A stretch of 64,000 nucleotides of DNA from Pogostemon cablin (GCA_023678885.1 CM042997.1:27658064-27722063); one strand, 5' to 3'. Positions 1 to 11,672 are shown, numbered from the stretch's first letter. A program made the numbers and translations. The notes: generated by a model not told the origin, from the sequence alone.

Positions 1-66
<66 letters not shown>
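1..66. repeat. (CT)n then (ATCT)n microsatellite
   Basis: About 50 bases of pure CT dinucleotide run into a short CTAT/ATCT tetranucleotide tract. It lies in what appears to be an intron of the BPA1-like gene, since the next exon begins at 155. The left edge is cut by the window, so full length is unknown. Confidence 0.95.
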
Positions 67-154
67 GACACATTTGATTGAATGTTGGTCATCTTTGTTA
101 TGTATCGCTATTGTAGGATAAAGAATTTACTTTACCTCTTTTCTTCTAATGCAG

Positions 155-875
155 GGAGCCACTATAGTGGACCAGTCTGTTAGCATCGCCCTTGAACCAA
201 ATTATACACTGCCAGCTGCAGCATCAGCATCATCCAATGTATGGAAATATTTTCCTCATACTTTTAATCCTCTCTCCTGTGCGTAAACATTTCTGTAACG
301 CTGTTGTTTTTCAGGCATCCCAAAACTACAATGCAGGAGGTGGTGCTGCATCTGCTGCCCAAAAAGCCGAAGAAGTTGTAAGTGGCATGTTAGCCAAGGG
401 TTTTATATTAGGGAAGGATGCACTTAACAAGGCAAAGTCCTTCGATGAGAAGCACCAAGTCATATCCACTGCTGCAGCCAAAGTAGCATCTTTGGACCAA
501 AAGATAGGATTGACTGAAAAAATCTCCCTTGGAGCAACCATAGTCAACGATAAAGTGAAGGAAGTGGATCAGAAGTTTCAGGTCTCCGAAAAGACTAAAT
601 CTGCTTTCGTGGCTGCAGAGCAGACAGTCAGCACCGCTGGATCAGCCATCATGAAGAATCGGTACATCTTGACTGGGGCCTCCTGGGTCACGGGCGCCTT
701 CAGTAGAGTCACCAAGGCAGCCGGGGAAGTTGGGCAGAAAACGATGGATAAAATGGCCGAAGAAGAACACGGAAGAAATGCGGCTGAAGGTTATACTCAA
801 CTCTCCACCCCTGAATCACCGAAGGCTGCTACGAGTGTTAACAAACCATCTTCTCCAAAGGGTCTGATTCTCTAA
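155..875 (+). CDS. BPA1-like RRM protein, 3' two exons (partial)
   Basis: Two phase-0 exons are readable: 155-238 (starts GATIVDQSV after an AG acceptor at 153-154, ends before GT at 239) and 315-875 (starts ASQNYNAGG, ends in TAA). Together they give the C-terminal part of a plant protein of the 'binding partner of ACD11 1' type: an RRM whose last strand lies in the first visible exon, then an Ala/Lys-rich helical tail. In Arabidopsis BPA1 binds the sphingolipid-transfer protein ACD11 and damps cell death and immunity. The RRM core and start codon lie upstream of the window. The ATG at 192 is inside the exon in another frame and is not a start. The identification rests on remembered similarity of the GATIVDQSV and KNRYILTGASWVTGAFS segments; it could be any BPA1/BPL paralogue. 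Confidence 0.85.
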
Positions 876-1444
876 ATATTTGGGTGATAATAATTTGTGT
901 ATATATATTCATACTTGTGTCACTAGAAACTAGCTTTCTTTTCTCACATGTATGATAGCTTGCTATAAACAGTACTTCATACTTGGAAGCTTAGAGATAT
1001 GGCCTTTAATTTTATACACTTCAAATTGTTATTGTTATCCATAAGAAGTGAGATCATATACTTGGTATGAACAATCGCGTACATATATTATTGTTTCATA
1101 AAAACTTCTCTTTATATGTTTGCTCATTTGAGACTGATTTGATCTTTTCCCTATGGAATCTTATCAAGGTTTTTTCAAATTACATACAAATACGTAGGTA
1201 TTAAAATCTGCAAATGAATCGCGTGATTTTATTTTCAAATTATAGAATATGTTCAGTATATTTGAAAAAATCGTAAACTCACTCAAAGTTGGTAATTTAA
1301 ATCAATGTCTAGCGATAATAATTTACGTTTATATATATATAGAGTGAGGCTCTGTGCACTCAGGCGCACGGAGCATATTTCGTGTACTTTTACAATTTCC
1401 ATGTCCTTTACAATTTAAACCCCTAGCAATACATATGCCCCTTT

Positions 1445-1446
<2 letters not shown>

Positions 1447-1486
<40 letters not shown>
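1447..1486. repeat. (AT)n microsatellite
   Basis: An uninterrupted AT dinucleotide run. The open frame crossing it encodes only alternating Tyr-Ile and is an artefact. Confidence 0.95.
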
Positions 1487-1490
<4 letters not shown>

Positions 1491-1821
1491 ATCTTCTTTT
1501 TCCCGCTCAAAATTTGGGTCAAAATCTCTTCAATTTTTTACTTCTTCTCAATTTCTCACCACTTATTTTATTTTTATTTCCTTAAAAAAATACATTTAGG
1601 TGCTTTACTATTACATTTTTTAACCCTAATAATTTTATGTCCAGCAAAATAACTAAAATTAAAGGATTATCACTAATAGATACACACTTTTAACCTAAAT
1701 TACTATTAGATACATGTAATTTAAATAATTACTCTCACATACAAAATATTAAAGTAAAATACCAAATATAACCTTATACTCCATATACTTTTAAACCAAC
1801 AACCCTACTACTCACCCACCC

Positions 1822-1935
1822 ACCGGCGTTGACCAGCCGTTGATCGGCATTGACCGGCGTTGACTGACCGGCGTTGACTGACCGGTGTTGACCATCGGCC
1901 GGACCGGCGTTGACGACCGTTGACCGCTGCCGCCT
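1822..1935. repeat. GC-rich minisatellite of TTGACCGGCG units
   Basis: Imperfect tandem copies of TTGACCGGCG, often as TTGACTGACCGGCG, make a GC-rich island in AT-rich DNA. It is followed at 1978-2045 by a second repeat family based on AATTGTGCA. The minus-strand open frame across both is a by-product of the repeat. Confidence 0.85.
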
Positions 1936-2391
1936 GCTGCCGGAATTTAAAATGTGCAAATAAAATGTGAAAAATAAAATTGTGCAGAACAATTGTGCAG
2001 AACCAAATTGTGCAAAATCAATTTGTGCAGACAAATTGTGCAAACATATAGGGATATTTATGGTATTACAGTCATAATTGTGTAGTTAGGAGTAATAGTG
2101 CTTTGAGTCATGTAGTTTAAAGCAATTATGCATTTTTTTGTGTACCCCTTAGTAAGTGACCCTAAAATTAAAGACATTATTTTGTATGCATATTTTTTTT
2201 TATCAATTAACATGTTGAAATTTGTTTCAATTTGAGTTAATCATTGAAAAAATTTGGGTTGTATTTGAAAATAAGGTTAAGTAATTAAGAGATTATTTGG
2301 AATTGTTTATAACATATGGTTACGTAATGAAATATAAATATTAATAAAATTTTAAAATTGTTGGTTTTTTATAATTACATTAATTTATTGA

Positions 2392-2680
2392 GTTAGTCTC
2401 TTGTGAGACGGGTTATTTGTGAGACGGATGTGAGACGGGTCAACCCATCACAAAAGTATGCTTATTGTGTAAATAAAGTATGCTTATTTGTAGTTAAAGT
2501 ATGTCGATAATAAATCAAATTAAAACACATTAAAATCATACTTTAATGCATAATCCAACATACTTTAGAAATCATATATTAACAACTATTAAACATATTT
2601 TATCTAAATAATCGACATACTTTAACACGTCTCACAAGTCGTCTCATGAAAGTAGCGTCTCACAAGAGAATTTGTCTAAT
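2392..2680. mobile_element. foldback MITE-like element
   Basis: The left end carries TCTCTTGTGAGACG and the right end its complement CGTCTCACAAGAGA, with several internal GAGACGG/CGTCTC copies and TATGCTTA-type motifs on both arms. About 290 bp with no coding capacity, so it looks like a non-autonomous foldback element. Target duplication is not clear. Confidence 0.6.
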
Positions 2681-2806
2681 TTATTATACATGAAAAACGA
2701 ATAAGGGTCGTATAATGTCGATTCAACTAAAAACTATTTAATTCATTACACATAAAGAATTAAACTAAATATACATACCATCACAATATAAAACCTCATA
2801 CATATG

Positions 2807-3051
2807 TATTTCCTTCGTCCCATTCTAATAGTAATATTTGCTTTTTGCACGGGGATTAAGAAATTTAGTATTTTAATGTATATTGAGGTGAGATAAATAT
2901 AATGGATGGTTGTATTAATGTGGTGGATGAATCCCATTAAGATATTTTAATTACTTAATTGCGTGGGTCTTATACAAAAAAAAAATGTAACCGTTAAAAT
3001 GAAACACCCAATTTAAAAATATGTAATTATTAGGATGGGACGGAGGGAATA
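2807..3051. mobile_element. Stowaway-like MITE
   Basis: The left end TTCCTTCGTCCCAT is complementary to the right end ATGGGACGGAGGGAA, each next to a TA dinucleotide, as expected for Stowaway/Tc1-Mariner MITEs (family TIR CTCCCTCCGTCCC). About 245 bp, no coding capacity. Confidence 0.75.
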
Positions 3052-4386
3052 CGTAATTATATGTGTTTATGTGTCCACGATATATATATTTACTATTACA
3101 AAAATCAATATTTATATAATTTTATTTTTTAAAATCTATTCCCGTCCAGCACACGGGTTAAAATGCTTGTTGATTTAAGAGAGAAAAATGGAGGGAATAA
3201 TATTGTATCTCTCTTTTCCTTTTCAAATATATATATATATATATATATATTTAAATTCACGAGATGAGTTATGTAGCATAGTAAAAACAAAAGAGTTCCG
3301 TTAAATGCACACTCCTTTTTATTAAATACACACCCCTATTATTATATAATTAAAATATAAATTTTTAAAAAGATTAAAATATCCTTCATTCATTGAATAC
3401 ACACTCCTAATATTAAATTATATATTTTCTTAACTGTAATAAATTCTTTTCGCGGTCATGAACATCCCACTTAAGATCAACATGAGAACTAAGATCAATA
3501 TGAGAACTAAAATCTTCTCAAATAGACATTTGAAAGAAATGAATAAACGCTTAATACTGCAATTATTAACATCTAAATTTTTGACAGAAGTTTAAGCAAT
3601 GCAGCTAAGAAATTTTCCCACCTTCAAGTTCTGTGTAACACAAAATTAACACCCAATAGCCAACATAAAAAAATATAAAAAAAATCAATAATTAAAGCAA
3701 GTTGTCGTATTTTTATTACAGGGAGAATCAAATACCTATTAACGGAAAATTAAAGACGTTTGCTCACTGCGCGCATGCAAACTTCCGTTATCACTGAATC
3801 ATTCGCAGCTCTGATTTCATCATCTTCGTCGATGTTGCGTCGTAGGAAGAAGTGCTCTACCCGTTAGAGGTCCTGAACCTGAGACCAATTTCGGGTCAAG
3901 ATGTGCCCGGTTAATTGACAGGTGCTGTTAAAACTCTTTCGTCATCCTTTTTATCGCAATCGCCGTGGCATCCAGGCAATCGTCGTTGTCTTGCTCGATA
4001 ATGGAGGGTGGTAGGATGTTGAAAGGGAGGGATCTCCACGTTACGGCGTTATGAGGGTGTGTAGAGTAAAGGGTAATTTTGTAATTTTAGGGGGTGTGTA
4101 TAATAGAATTAAGAAATAAAAAATTAAAAGAGGATGTGTATAAAATAAAAGGTGTGTATTCAGTGTGTATTTAACAACACTCAAATTTGTTTTCAAAAAA
4201 AAAAAAAAAAAAACAACACTCAAATTTTTGACACATTAGGTTGCTTTATTCGTTTCTTTATTTTTACGGTTTATTTTATTAATTACAGTATTATTTTTGG
4301 TGAAAATGGTTAGAGAGTTATTGTGTTGTAGTTGAAAAGACCAAATATTTATATATAAATACCATACTTGATAAAATCATCACAGA

Positions 4387-4472
4387 CCGACCTTAGCTCA
4401 GTTGGTAGAGCGGAGGACTGTAGTGGGAGTGCTGGGATCCTTAGGTCGCTGGTTCGAATCCGGCAGGTCGGA
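4387..4472 (+). tRNA. tRNA-Tyr (GTA) with 13-nt intron
   Basis: Cloverleaf folds by eye: acceptor CCGACCT (4387-4393) with AGGTCGG (4465-4471) and discriminator A at 4472; D arm GCTC/GAGC; anticodon stem GAGGA with TCCTT; anticodon GTA at 4420-4422; T arm GCTGG-TTCGAAT-CCGGC. The intron lies one base 3' of the anticodon, 4424-4436, leaving a 73-nt mature tRNA. Boxes A and B (TAGCTCAGTTGG, GGTTCGAATCC) are intact. An intron in tRNA-Tyr is normal for plants. Confidence 0.97.
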
Positions 4473-4478
4473 TTTTTT
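4473..4478 (+). terminator. Pol III oligo-T terminator
   Basis: A run of six T directly follows the discriminator base of tRNA-Tyr, with longer T runs just after it. This is the standard RNA polymerase III stop signal. Confidence 0.85.
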
Positions 4479-5308
4479 CTTTCTTTCTTTTTTTTTTTAT
4501 TTTTTTTTATTATTTATTATTTTTTCTTTTACCCCCTTTGAAATTAAAACTAAAAATATTGAAATAATTTCCAAAATAAATCACGCTTAATTTTATTATT
4601 TTACATGATTTAATATATGTAGGCAGATTTAGCGGGGTTGGAACTTTGCAATGCAATTTATTCTGTTCTAAATCCAAAGGGATTTCAATATTTGGATCAT
4701 GTAATTCAAACAATATTAAAACTACTACATTCGTAAAAATTCCATCCGAAGAAAATTTTCTACTTTTTAGATAATACTAATATAATACTCCAGTAATTAG
4801 TAATTATCTGGCTCTACCCAACAGCTTATGGTTGCATAAATTCCACCATCAAATCTTTCTATTGAATAATCATGAAATAGAAGGAACATGTGCTCAGTAA
4901 CTGCTCATTGCTCATCATGCAGATGCAATTTACATATGTAAGTCTCGTCTCTCACGAGGAGGACGAGGACGAAGAAGAAGCTCTGGTACATGGGAAATCG
5001 CATGATCTATGCCCAAAGGCGTACCGATTCATGAAAAATTCGAATGAGATGGATCCTAAGATAATGTTAGGTTCACTACTGATACAAGGTGTGCATGACT
5101 TCAGCAATAAGAATCAGGTACTAACATGTCTAATCAATTTTCAATATTCTGAAGAAATAAAGTTTCTGAATAAATAGAAGGGTTTTCATACGTGAAAAAT
5201 TGTCGTCGTCATCATGTGCTAGCTAGCAGGAAGTGGCTTGCCCCTTTTTTTCTGCGTAGAACTTAGTAATGTAGCCAATGGTTGTACTTGAGGCCAACGA
5301 CGATGCAA
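4479..5308. other. spacer and PTH2 3' flank; possible gene fragment
   Basis: AT-rich spacer. An open frame at 4890-5177 (+) begins MLSNCSLLIMQ and includes an acidic run and a segment LCPKAYRFMKNSNEMDPK that looks protein-like, but I recognise no family, and it has no partner exon. It may be a captured or decayed gene fragment. The part next to 5309 is probably the 3' UTR of the minus-strand PTH2 gene. Confidence 0.35.
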
Positions 5309-7152
5309 CTATAAGAGCTTCAATCCACCTGTTACTTCATCAACTAGGTCGGCTGGCCCTGCAAGAAGATGATAGTGAAGTCATTATTGGCAAACAAATT
5401 CAAGACATGGGAATTTTATAACGTGGGTTTGGTGCCAGGCGGTGTGATTTAGGAAGAAAAGCGGAGGTAGCCTAGCACCTAAGTGGGGACTTTGCAAAAA
5501 TGCTTGTCATCATTAAGTCAATTTGTTTTGTTTGTTGGGAAGAGAATACGTATTTCTTCCTTAAAGCATGATAGGGCTCAGCTTTCCTTGCAGTCTTTCA
5601 GAGCAGAAGCTCATCATGTATGGACGATTGGAAGTCTAATATCATGCATAGAAACAACAGAGATTAAAAAGCTTACCAAGGATTGTCATCACTGTCCTTG
5701 AATCTGTAATATAAGAAAGATTAATGAGTTGGAAATTCAAGAAAACACAAAAATAAAAGGAAATTTCCTTTTCCAGAGATTACAGGCTAGTCTTGAGTTT
5801 ACTATTCTTCTGTAATTCTCAGATGTATAAAACACATCCATTTTTCATCTCAAATGTAAAGAAAAAATATTTTTATTGTCTCAACAGTTAGATCACCAAA
5901 AGCAACTTAAGCATTTTCAGCACAAGTGTGACAATAGAAGACAAGAATCAGAGTACACACTTGGAACAATCTGTGTCCTTCCGGCATCAATTGTAATATG
6001 TGTAGGTAAATTTAGTGATTTTGCCCTTTCCTGCATGAGTAACAAGAAATATTCAGACAGCAAAGATGGAGAATTGTGTCTTCTGGTGATTGAACTTCTC
6101 TCTTCTAGCGACAAATCAAAGATATCAGCACTTGGAAGGAATTATGCCATATTTTATTCAGAGAGGGTTTCTCTCCTTTAAAATGCTTTATGTTTGAGAG
6201 GAAAAAATTATACTTATATGTAGAATTAAAGTTTTTACTCTTCATTCTTCTTCTTCTTCTAATCCTTTCAGCTACAGCATAATCAGACACCATACATCCT
6301 ATCACTGTGTTGGCATTTGATGCTAAGATTACATAAACACATTACTAAGGCAAGACAAATATCGAGAAGATAATCTGACCTGTAGAACAAGCATCCCATC
6401 TTCACTTTCAGTTTTCAGAACCACCTTAACCTGCCCGCACATCTCCCATCTGTACAATAAAAACATATACTTATTTATATTAGTTGAAATCACTTGGGTT
6501 TTAGCAGTTGGTCTAAATATACCTGTTTAAAGACTTTGGTGCACGATGTAGGATTTTCTTGTACAGCCCCAAAGTCGCATGGCTACGATCAAGAAAGCAA
6601 GTTCACACCGAGCCAGAATAATAAGTCTCACATTGCAGATAATTTTACAAGCTGACCATATATATACTTACTTGAAAAGCAATAGCATTCAAATGCTTAA
6701 TTACCATAAAATGATTAAGGAAACAAAAAGCAGTACACAAAACAATCAAAAGCCCTGCATTTACTGCAATCATCATTGACACTAACCTGCATTGGGCAGC
6801 AATCTTCCCTTTCCCCATTTTTAAGTCATTCCTCACAACCAAAACCTAAATCCGAATCACAAGCTCAAATGCTCAATTACATACAAAACCCTAATATATC
6901 AAGAAAACCATACACAAAATAAAACAGAACCGAATAAAATACCATTTTAAAATCCTCGATGATCTCAGCCAGTTTCTCAACCTCGAGAGGTGGGTTACCC
7001 CGATTAACCTTCTTCCTCCCTTCATCATTGACCTCAGCATCTTTTGATGAACGCAAAACGGCACGAGACGAACGGCGCGCCCCAATTAGGCATCCCAGAG
7101 CAAAACATCCCGCCCCAATTAAGAATGCGCTAAGCCAAGTCATATCTATCAT
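5309..7152 (-). CDS. PTH2: peptidyl-tRNA hydrolase 2 (PTH2)
   Basis: Seven exons join in phase on the minus strand: 7152-6943, 6845-6787, 6582-6523, 6449-6380, 6030-5961, 5703-5677, 5358-5309, giving 181 aa. An N-terminal hydrophobic segment (MTWLSAFLIGAGCFALGCL) is followed by the Pth2 fold: VLVVRNDLKMGKGKIAAQC, SHATLGLYKK, WEMCGQVKVVLK, LPTHITIDAGRTQI, and the C-terminal GPADLVDEVTGGLKLL. The enzyme frees tRNA from peptidyl-tRNA dropped by ribosomes; the membrane anchor suggests an organelle or membrane site. All borders are GT-AG. The start at 7152 (MIDMTW) was preferred over the in-frame ATG at 7179 or 7143 by family length; this is uncertain. A 27-nt exon (5677-5703) is easily missed by gene finders. 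Confidence 0.93.
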
Positions 7153-7430
7153 ATCAAACCCTAAGGCAGCGCTCTGCACTGCATTATATCACCATTTATC
7201 AAATAATTGTCGTATTTGTAAGGATTGTAGGACCAAAAATAGGGGGAATCGGAAGTGCTATAAGAAACTGAAAACTGATACTACAAATCATAGTGCAATT
7301 TTCATAGATTAAGCTATCATAAAGAGATGAAAATTAAGCTATCATAAAGAGATGAGTTAGACTGACCACCGATAAGCAGCATCGGAGACGCCTCCCTGAA
7401 TTCGACGGCACGACGGCGTACGAGATGAAG
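7153..7430 (-). promoter_or_regulatory. PTH2 5' UTR/promoter region
   Basis: Sequence upstream of the PTH2 start includes an AAACCCTAAG telo-box-like motif near 7156-7165 and, further up, a less AT-rich stretch at 7365-7435 that probably holds the transcription start and a non-coding first exon. The exact start of transcription cannot be seen. Confidence 0.4.
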
Positions 7431-9326
7431 GTTTTAGCCTATGAAATTTGAGAAAGAAAGATTTCTGACTGGAAGTGGATTTTAAAGTGATTGTTTAAAT
7501 AATTCTAAATTTTTTATTATTATTATTTTTTAAATATTAGGTCACTATATTAAGAGTGTTAGTAATTGTTAATGGAGTTTGTAAGTTTATGCAATCTATA
7601 TATATACCATTTATTAAACTTAATTTTGGAATAATAAAATCAAATCAAACATAGTTATGATTTCGAAAATAAAATTTTATTATTGGGTTTAAGTTGAAAT
7701 AATAATCACAATTTAAGGTAGAATAGGTATTGTGTGATACATATCTGACAACATTTTACACTTTTTAAAATAATTATCACTTTTACTATAAAATGTTATC
7801 ATTTTTCATTTATATTATAAGTAGATTGTTGTTTATAAAAAATAGTATTATTACTTTTCATTAATTTAGTATCACTATTCATTATAAAAAGTTATCATTA
7901 TCACTTTTTATTATAAAAGTTATTATTATCACTTTTCATTAATTTAGTATCACTTTTTATTATAAAAGTTATCACTCTCTATTCGTCATAGATAAACACT
8001 TATAATGAAATAAAATTTCATAGGAATAAAATTATCATTCTTTATTTAATTTTCAATTCCATGATTGATAATTCCATTTCTTATTTAATTTCTAATCCCG
8101 TGATTGGTATAGTTAGTAGGAATAAAAATTCGATTCCATTTGAAATCATCATTTCTTAAAATAAGAAATAGTGATTCCACCACCCATGTATTGTGTATCC
8201 CATATTTATGTGATTACATTTTTATTTATTTTTAATTATGACAATATATAGAATCTTCAATAAATTTTAATTAATTTAAATTTTTATATAATTTATAATT
8301 TTAATTTAACATTACAAAAATAAATGAGATTCTATTACTTAAGAGTTAAATCTAAATCATATCAAGGTAATTATTAATTTTAATCCTTCCAATCATATTT
8401 TGAGTTCATTCCATCATAATTGCATTCAATCAATCATATCAATATAGCAATAAATTATTTTATTATCACAAGAATGTAGTTTAATAAAAATTACTGTCCC
8501 ACAAAAGTTTTCACTCTTTTCATTTTCATTTTCATTTTCATTTTCATTTATTCCATATAGTTTTCATCCTCTAAAAAAATTAAAACAGTAACAATTCTCG
8601 AGTATACTTTATTTAAGAAAAAAAAAACACTCCTACTTTACACACTTTATGTACTTATCATTTATATAGTATTTATTAAAAAAAAAGTTTCATAATATCT
8701 CCAAAAATTGTACTTTCTTAATCCCCATGCATAGTAAAAAATAAAACTTTTGTTGGACGAATGTATATTTTTCGTAAATATTAAAATAGATCCTACTTAA
8801 ATTCTCATAATAAATAATGTAAATTAATACTATTTGTTAAAATTATTATATACTTTAAAGGCAAAGACTTTTGTGAAACGTTTATTGTATTAGATACGTA
8901 ACACTCTTAAGAGATGTGTTATAAGATGGATCAACTCATTTTTAAATATAATAATAATAATTATTATATAGTTAAATGCTTATTGATAAATGATAAAAGT
9001 GTTTGTAGTAAATCAATATAGAATGATAATTTAATGTCATTATTATATTTTAAAAAACATACCTATTTTAATACATTTCACAATTTTGCTCGATCTAACA
9101 AAAAGATTTTTTCAATAATTTAACGAGGATTAGAGGGAGTATATTTTATAACTATTTTATAGTCTCACAATTTTTTTTTTTAAATTTTTTTATACGATAT
9201 CTCATCTGCTTGCCACTTTGCCTAATTTTAAAGAGGTCGGTTGTATATATACACCCGTCTTTAAAAATAAGTTTGAAAAATAAATAAAAAACACAAAAAA
9301 AAAAGTAGGAGCTCACGGAAGATGCT
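7431..9326. other. AT-rich spacer, no gene seen
   Basis: Nearly 2 kb of low-complexity AT-rich DNA with many imperfect repeats of TATCACTTTT(C/T)ATTA around 7770-7990 and a short TTTTCA run near 8517-8547. No coding exon or RNA gene recognised. Confidence 0.6.
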
Positions 9327-9615
9327 AGTTAAAATCATTTTTCGTCCTATAACAATATGAAATTTTTGATTCTGTCCCAAAAAAGATATCATTTTCAATT
9401 TAGTCCCATAACTTTCTATATTGGCCAATTTTTGTTCCAAAATCACCGGAATTCAGCACGTGCGCCTCACGTGACCCCTCAATTTGGGGCTTTCTGCGCG
9501 ATTTGGGACCAAAATCGGCCAATATTGAGAGTTACGGGTCTAAATTGAAAATGATATCTTTTTTGGGACAAAATCAAAAATATATATTGTTATGGGACCA
9601 AAAGTGATTTTAACT
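9327..9615. mobile_element. palindromic foldback element, copy 1
   Basis: The element is an imperfect inverted repeat of itself: AGTTAAAATCATTTTTCGTCC at the left is mirrored by GGACCAAAAGTGATTTTAACT at the right, and inner parts (TATCATTTTCAATTTAGTCCC and its mirror) continue the pairing. The centre holds CACGTGCGCCTCACGTG. A second copy lies at 10221-10505. No coding capacity; it resembles abundant plant foldback repeats. Confidence 0.75.
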
Positions 9616-9647
9616 CCATTTAATTTTTTATTTAAATTCTTAGCACA

Positions 9648-9649
<2 letters not shown>

Positions 9650-9722
<73 letters not shown>
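9650..9722. repeat. (AT)n microsatellite
   Basis: About 70 bases of AT dinucleotide between the two foldback copies; likely highly length-variable. Confidence 0.95.
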
Positions 9723-9726
<4 letters not shown>

Positions 9727-10220
9727 GACGACTGATTTTTAGTTTAGGTCTTAAAATAAGACCCAATTTTATAAATATTTCAAATTAAGATATAAATTTA
9801 GTTTATTTTCTCAAATTAAGGCCTGATTTTTTATATTTGTTATTTTTTTTATCATTTTAAGACTTACCATGAAATTTATATTTTCATTTCAAGTCATACA
9901 AAATAATTTAAAAATATTATTATACACCTTCAAATCAAATCATAAAATTAAATATGTTATTTTTATTAATATCTTATATTAATTTATAAAATATATTCAA
10001 TTCGGAAAAAAATAAAATTACAACAGATCTTAATTTGAGAAAAAAGTAAAATTGAGCCTTGAAATGAGACATTTCTTAAATGAAAACTAAAATTGAGACC
10101 TAACTTAAAAATTGGATCCTTACATGAAAATTTTCATATATATATATAAACTATTCTTTAATTTTTAGTATTTAAAAAATATTCATCTCATATAATATAA
10201 TCTAAATAATAATATAATAC
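9723..10220. other. AT-rich spacer with inverted motifs
   Basis: The left side (TTTAGTTTAGGTCTTAAAATAAGACC) and right side (TGAGACATTTCTTAAATGAAAACTAAAATTGAGACC) look like complementary arms of another decayed foldback element of about 400 bp. No gene seen. Confidence 0.4.
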
Positions 10221-10505
10221 AAAAATTATTTTTCGTCCTATAACAATATGAGATTTTTGATTATGTCTCAAAAAATATATCATTTTCAATTTAGTCCCGT
10301 AACTCTTAATATTGGCCGATTTTGGTCCCAAATCGCCGGAAAACCCCAAATTGAGGGGGTCACGTGAGGCGCACGTGCTGAATTCCGGTGATTTTGGGAC
10401 CAAAATTGGACAATATAGAAAGTTATGAGACTAAATTGAAAATAATATATTTTTGGGATATAATCAAAAATTTTATATTGTTATGGGACGAAAAATGATT
10501 TTAAG
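10221..10505. mobile_element. palindromic foldback element, copy 2
   Basis: Same family as 9327-9615 but with the central CACGTG block in the opposite orientation. It ends about 55-130 bp before the probable transcription start of TOL1, so it may form part of that promoter. Confidence 0.75.
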
Positions 10506-10559
10506 ATGCCATTCAGGAAATAAAGTCTCCCCATTAGACTCTTCCTAAGAGAGTCGTCT

Positions 10560-11652
10560 CATTTCTCAAAATACACGCTAATTCTCTTCATAATACCAGT
10601 CTTCTTCTACAAGATTTTCGCTTTCACTTCAAGGTATTCATCATCCTTATTTCTCGATCTCTATCTCTTTTGATTCATCGCAGGAGGTCAATTTTGTTGT
10701 TAATTAATTATGGCAGTGCTGTTTGTGCTAATCTGTGTATGCTTCTAGTTCATCATTTTTTGGAATTATTTAACGGAGCCGCTTGTATTTTGATATTCTT
10801 CCATGTATGAGTTTTATGGTGTTGAAGCTAAACATTGAGACTGAGGGAGTGGTCTCAGTTCTCTAATTGTGTTTATAATCTCTTGTTAGATATTTGCTAA
10901 TCTTCTTCTCAGAGATTACTGCGTTTAAAACTAGGTTACTCATTTTGACCCCTTTTCTCGATCTGAAATTTTATTGGAGTGTTTATTTTATTTATTGTTA
11001 TTCATCGTTGATGCATAATTTTGCTTTTGATCGGTTGCTGATAGTACCTTTTGTTGTAAATTTGTTTGTAGTTCTTTTTCGGAAATTATCGAATAATTTA
11101 GGGGTGTATTTTAGGGAGACACTATATTCAGGAAGATTTTTTTTTGTCAAATTCTTAGGAATTTTGAGAAATTACGGAATTTTGGGTTTTGCCTTTTGGT
11201 TTCATAGAGCTTGTTATTATAATTGTTTCTGGAGGGCGTTTGATTTTAAATTTAACCTGCTGGGTGATCGGGGAGTGATCCTTTATCAGTTTTTGGGTAT
11301 TGTTTTGGTCTGATATTAGTTACTTGTCAAATTCTTAGGAATTTTCAGAAATGACAGAATTTGGGCTTTGCCTTCTGGTTTGATATAGTTATGTATTATG
11401 ATTGTTGCTGGAGGGCATTTGATTTTAAATTTGAACTGCAGGGTTATTGATCTGGGAGTGTATTTTTCTGATTTTCTGGGTATTGTTTTTGGTACAATAT
11501 TAGTTACTTTTATTTGAAGGAATTTGAGGGATATTGTCTGATTTTGTGAATATTTAGAGGAATATATGGAACAAATTAGGTGTATGAAGTCGGCATGTTT
11601 TACAATTTAGATCAAGTCGCTAGGGGGCTTAAGAATATTTGAATTGTTACAG
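10560..11652 (+). promoter_or_regulatory. TOL1 5' UTR with leader intron
   Basis: A first non-coding exon appears to end at AAG before GT at 10634, and the leader intron ends at TTACAG (11647-11652), just before the exon with the start codon at 11673. The intron is about 1 kb, T-rich like many plant leader introns, and contains a tandem duplication. Open frames inside it (for example near 10894-11313) are intron sequence. Confidence 0.7.
11143..11510 (+). repeat. ~183-bp diverged tandem duplication in TOL1 leader intron
   Basis: Segment 11143-11325 (TTGTCAAATTCTTAGGAATT...) is repeated at 11326-11510 with scattered substitutions and small indels; both copies share TTCTTAGGAATTTT, GGCATTTGATTTTAAATTT-type and GGGTATTGTTTT blocks. 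The copies are diverged, so the duplication is not recent. Confidence 0.85.
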
Positions 11653-11672
11653 GAATTTCTGGAGTATAAAAG

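Larger units (their letters stand above)
876..4386. other. AT-rich spacer with repeats, no gene seen
   Basis: No credible coding exon is visible in 3.5 kb. The open frames are short and sit in simple sequence. It holds an (AT)n tract (1447-1486), a GC-rich minisatellite (1822-1935), an AATTGTGCA repeat block (1978-2045), a foldback element (2392-2680), a Stowaway-like MITE (2807-3051), an (AT)n tract (3225-3251), and a roughly 900-bp stretch (3300-4180) whose two ends carry inverted GTGTGTATT-type motifs and may be a decayed DNA element. Confidence 0.6.

Noticed and set aside
1354..1599. 81-aa open frame across the (AT)n tract
   Set aside because: Its middle is a Tyr-Ile run made by the microsatellite; no family resemblance.
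1774..2043. 89-aa minus-strand frame over the minisatellite
   Set aside because: Repeats of VNAGP type simply reflect the 10-bp GC-rich unit.
4402..4590. 62-aa open frame starting inside tRNA-Tyr
   Set aside because: Overlaps a clear tRNA and then a poly-T stretch translating to Phe runs.
10894..11313. 139-aa plus-strand open frame
   Set aside because: Lies inside the TOL1 leader intron, is Phe/Leu-rich from T-rich DNA, and crosses the tandem duplication.
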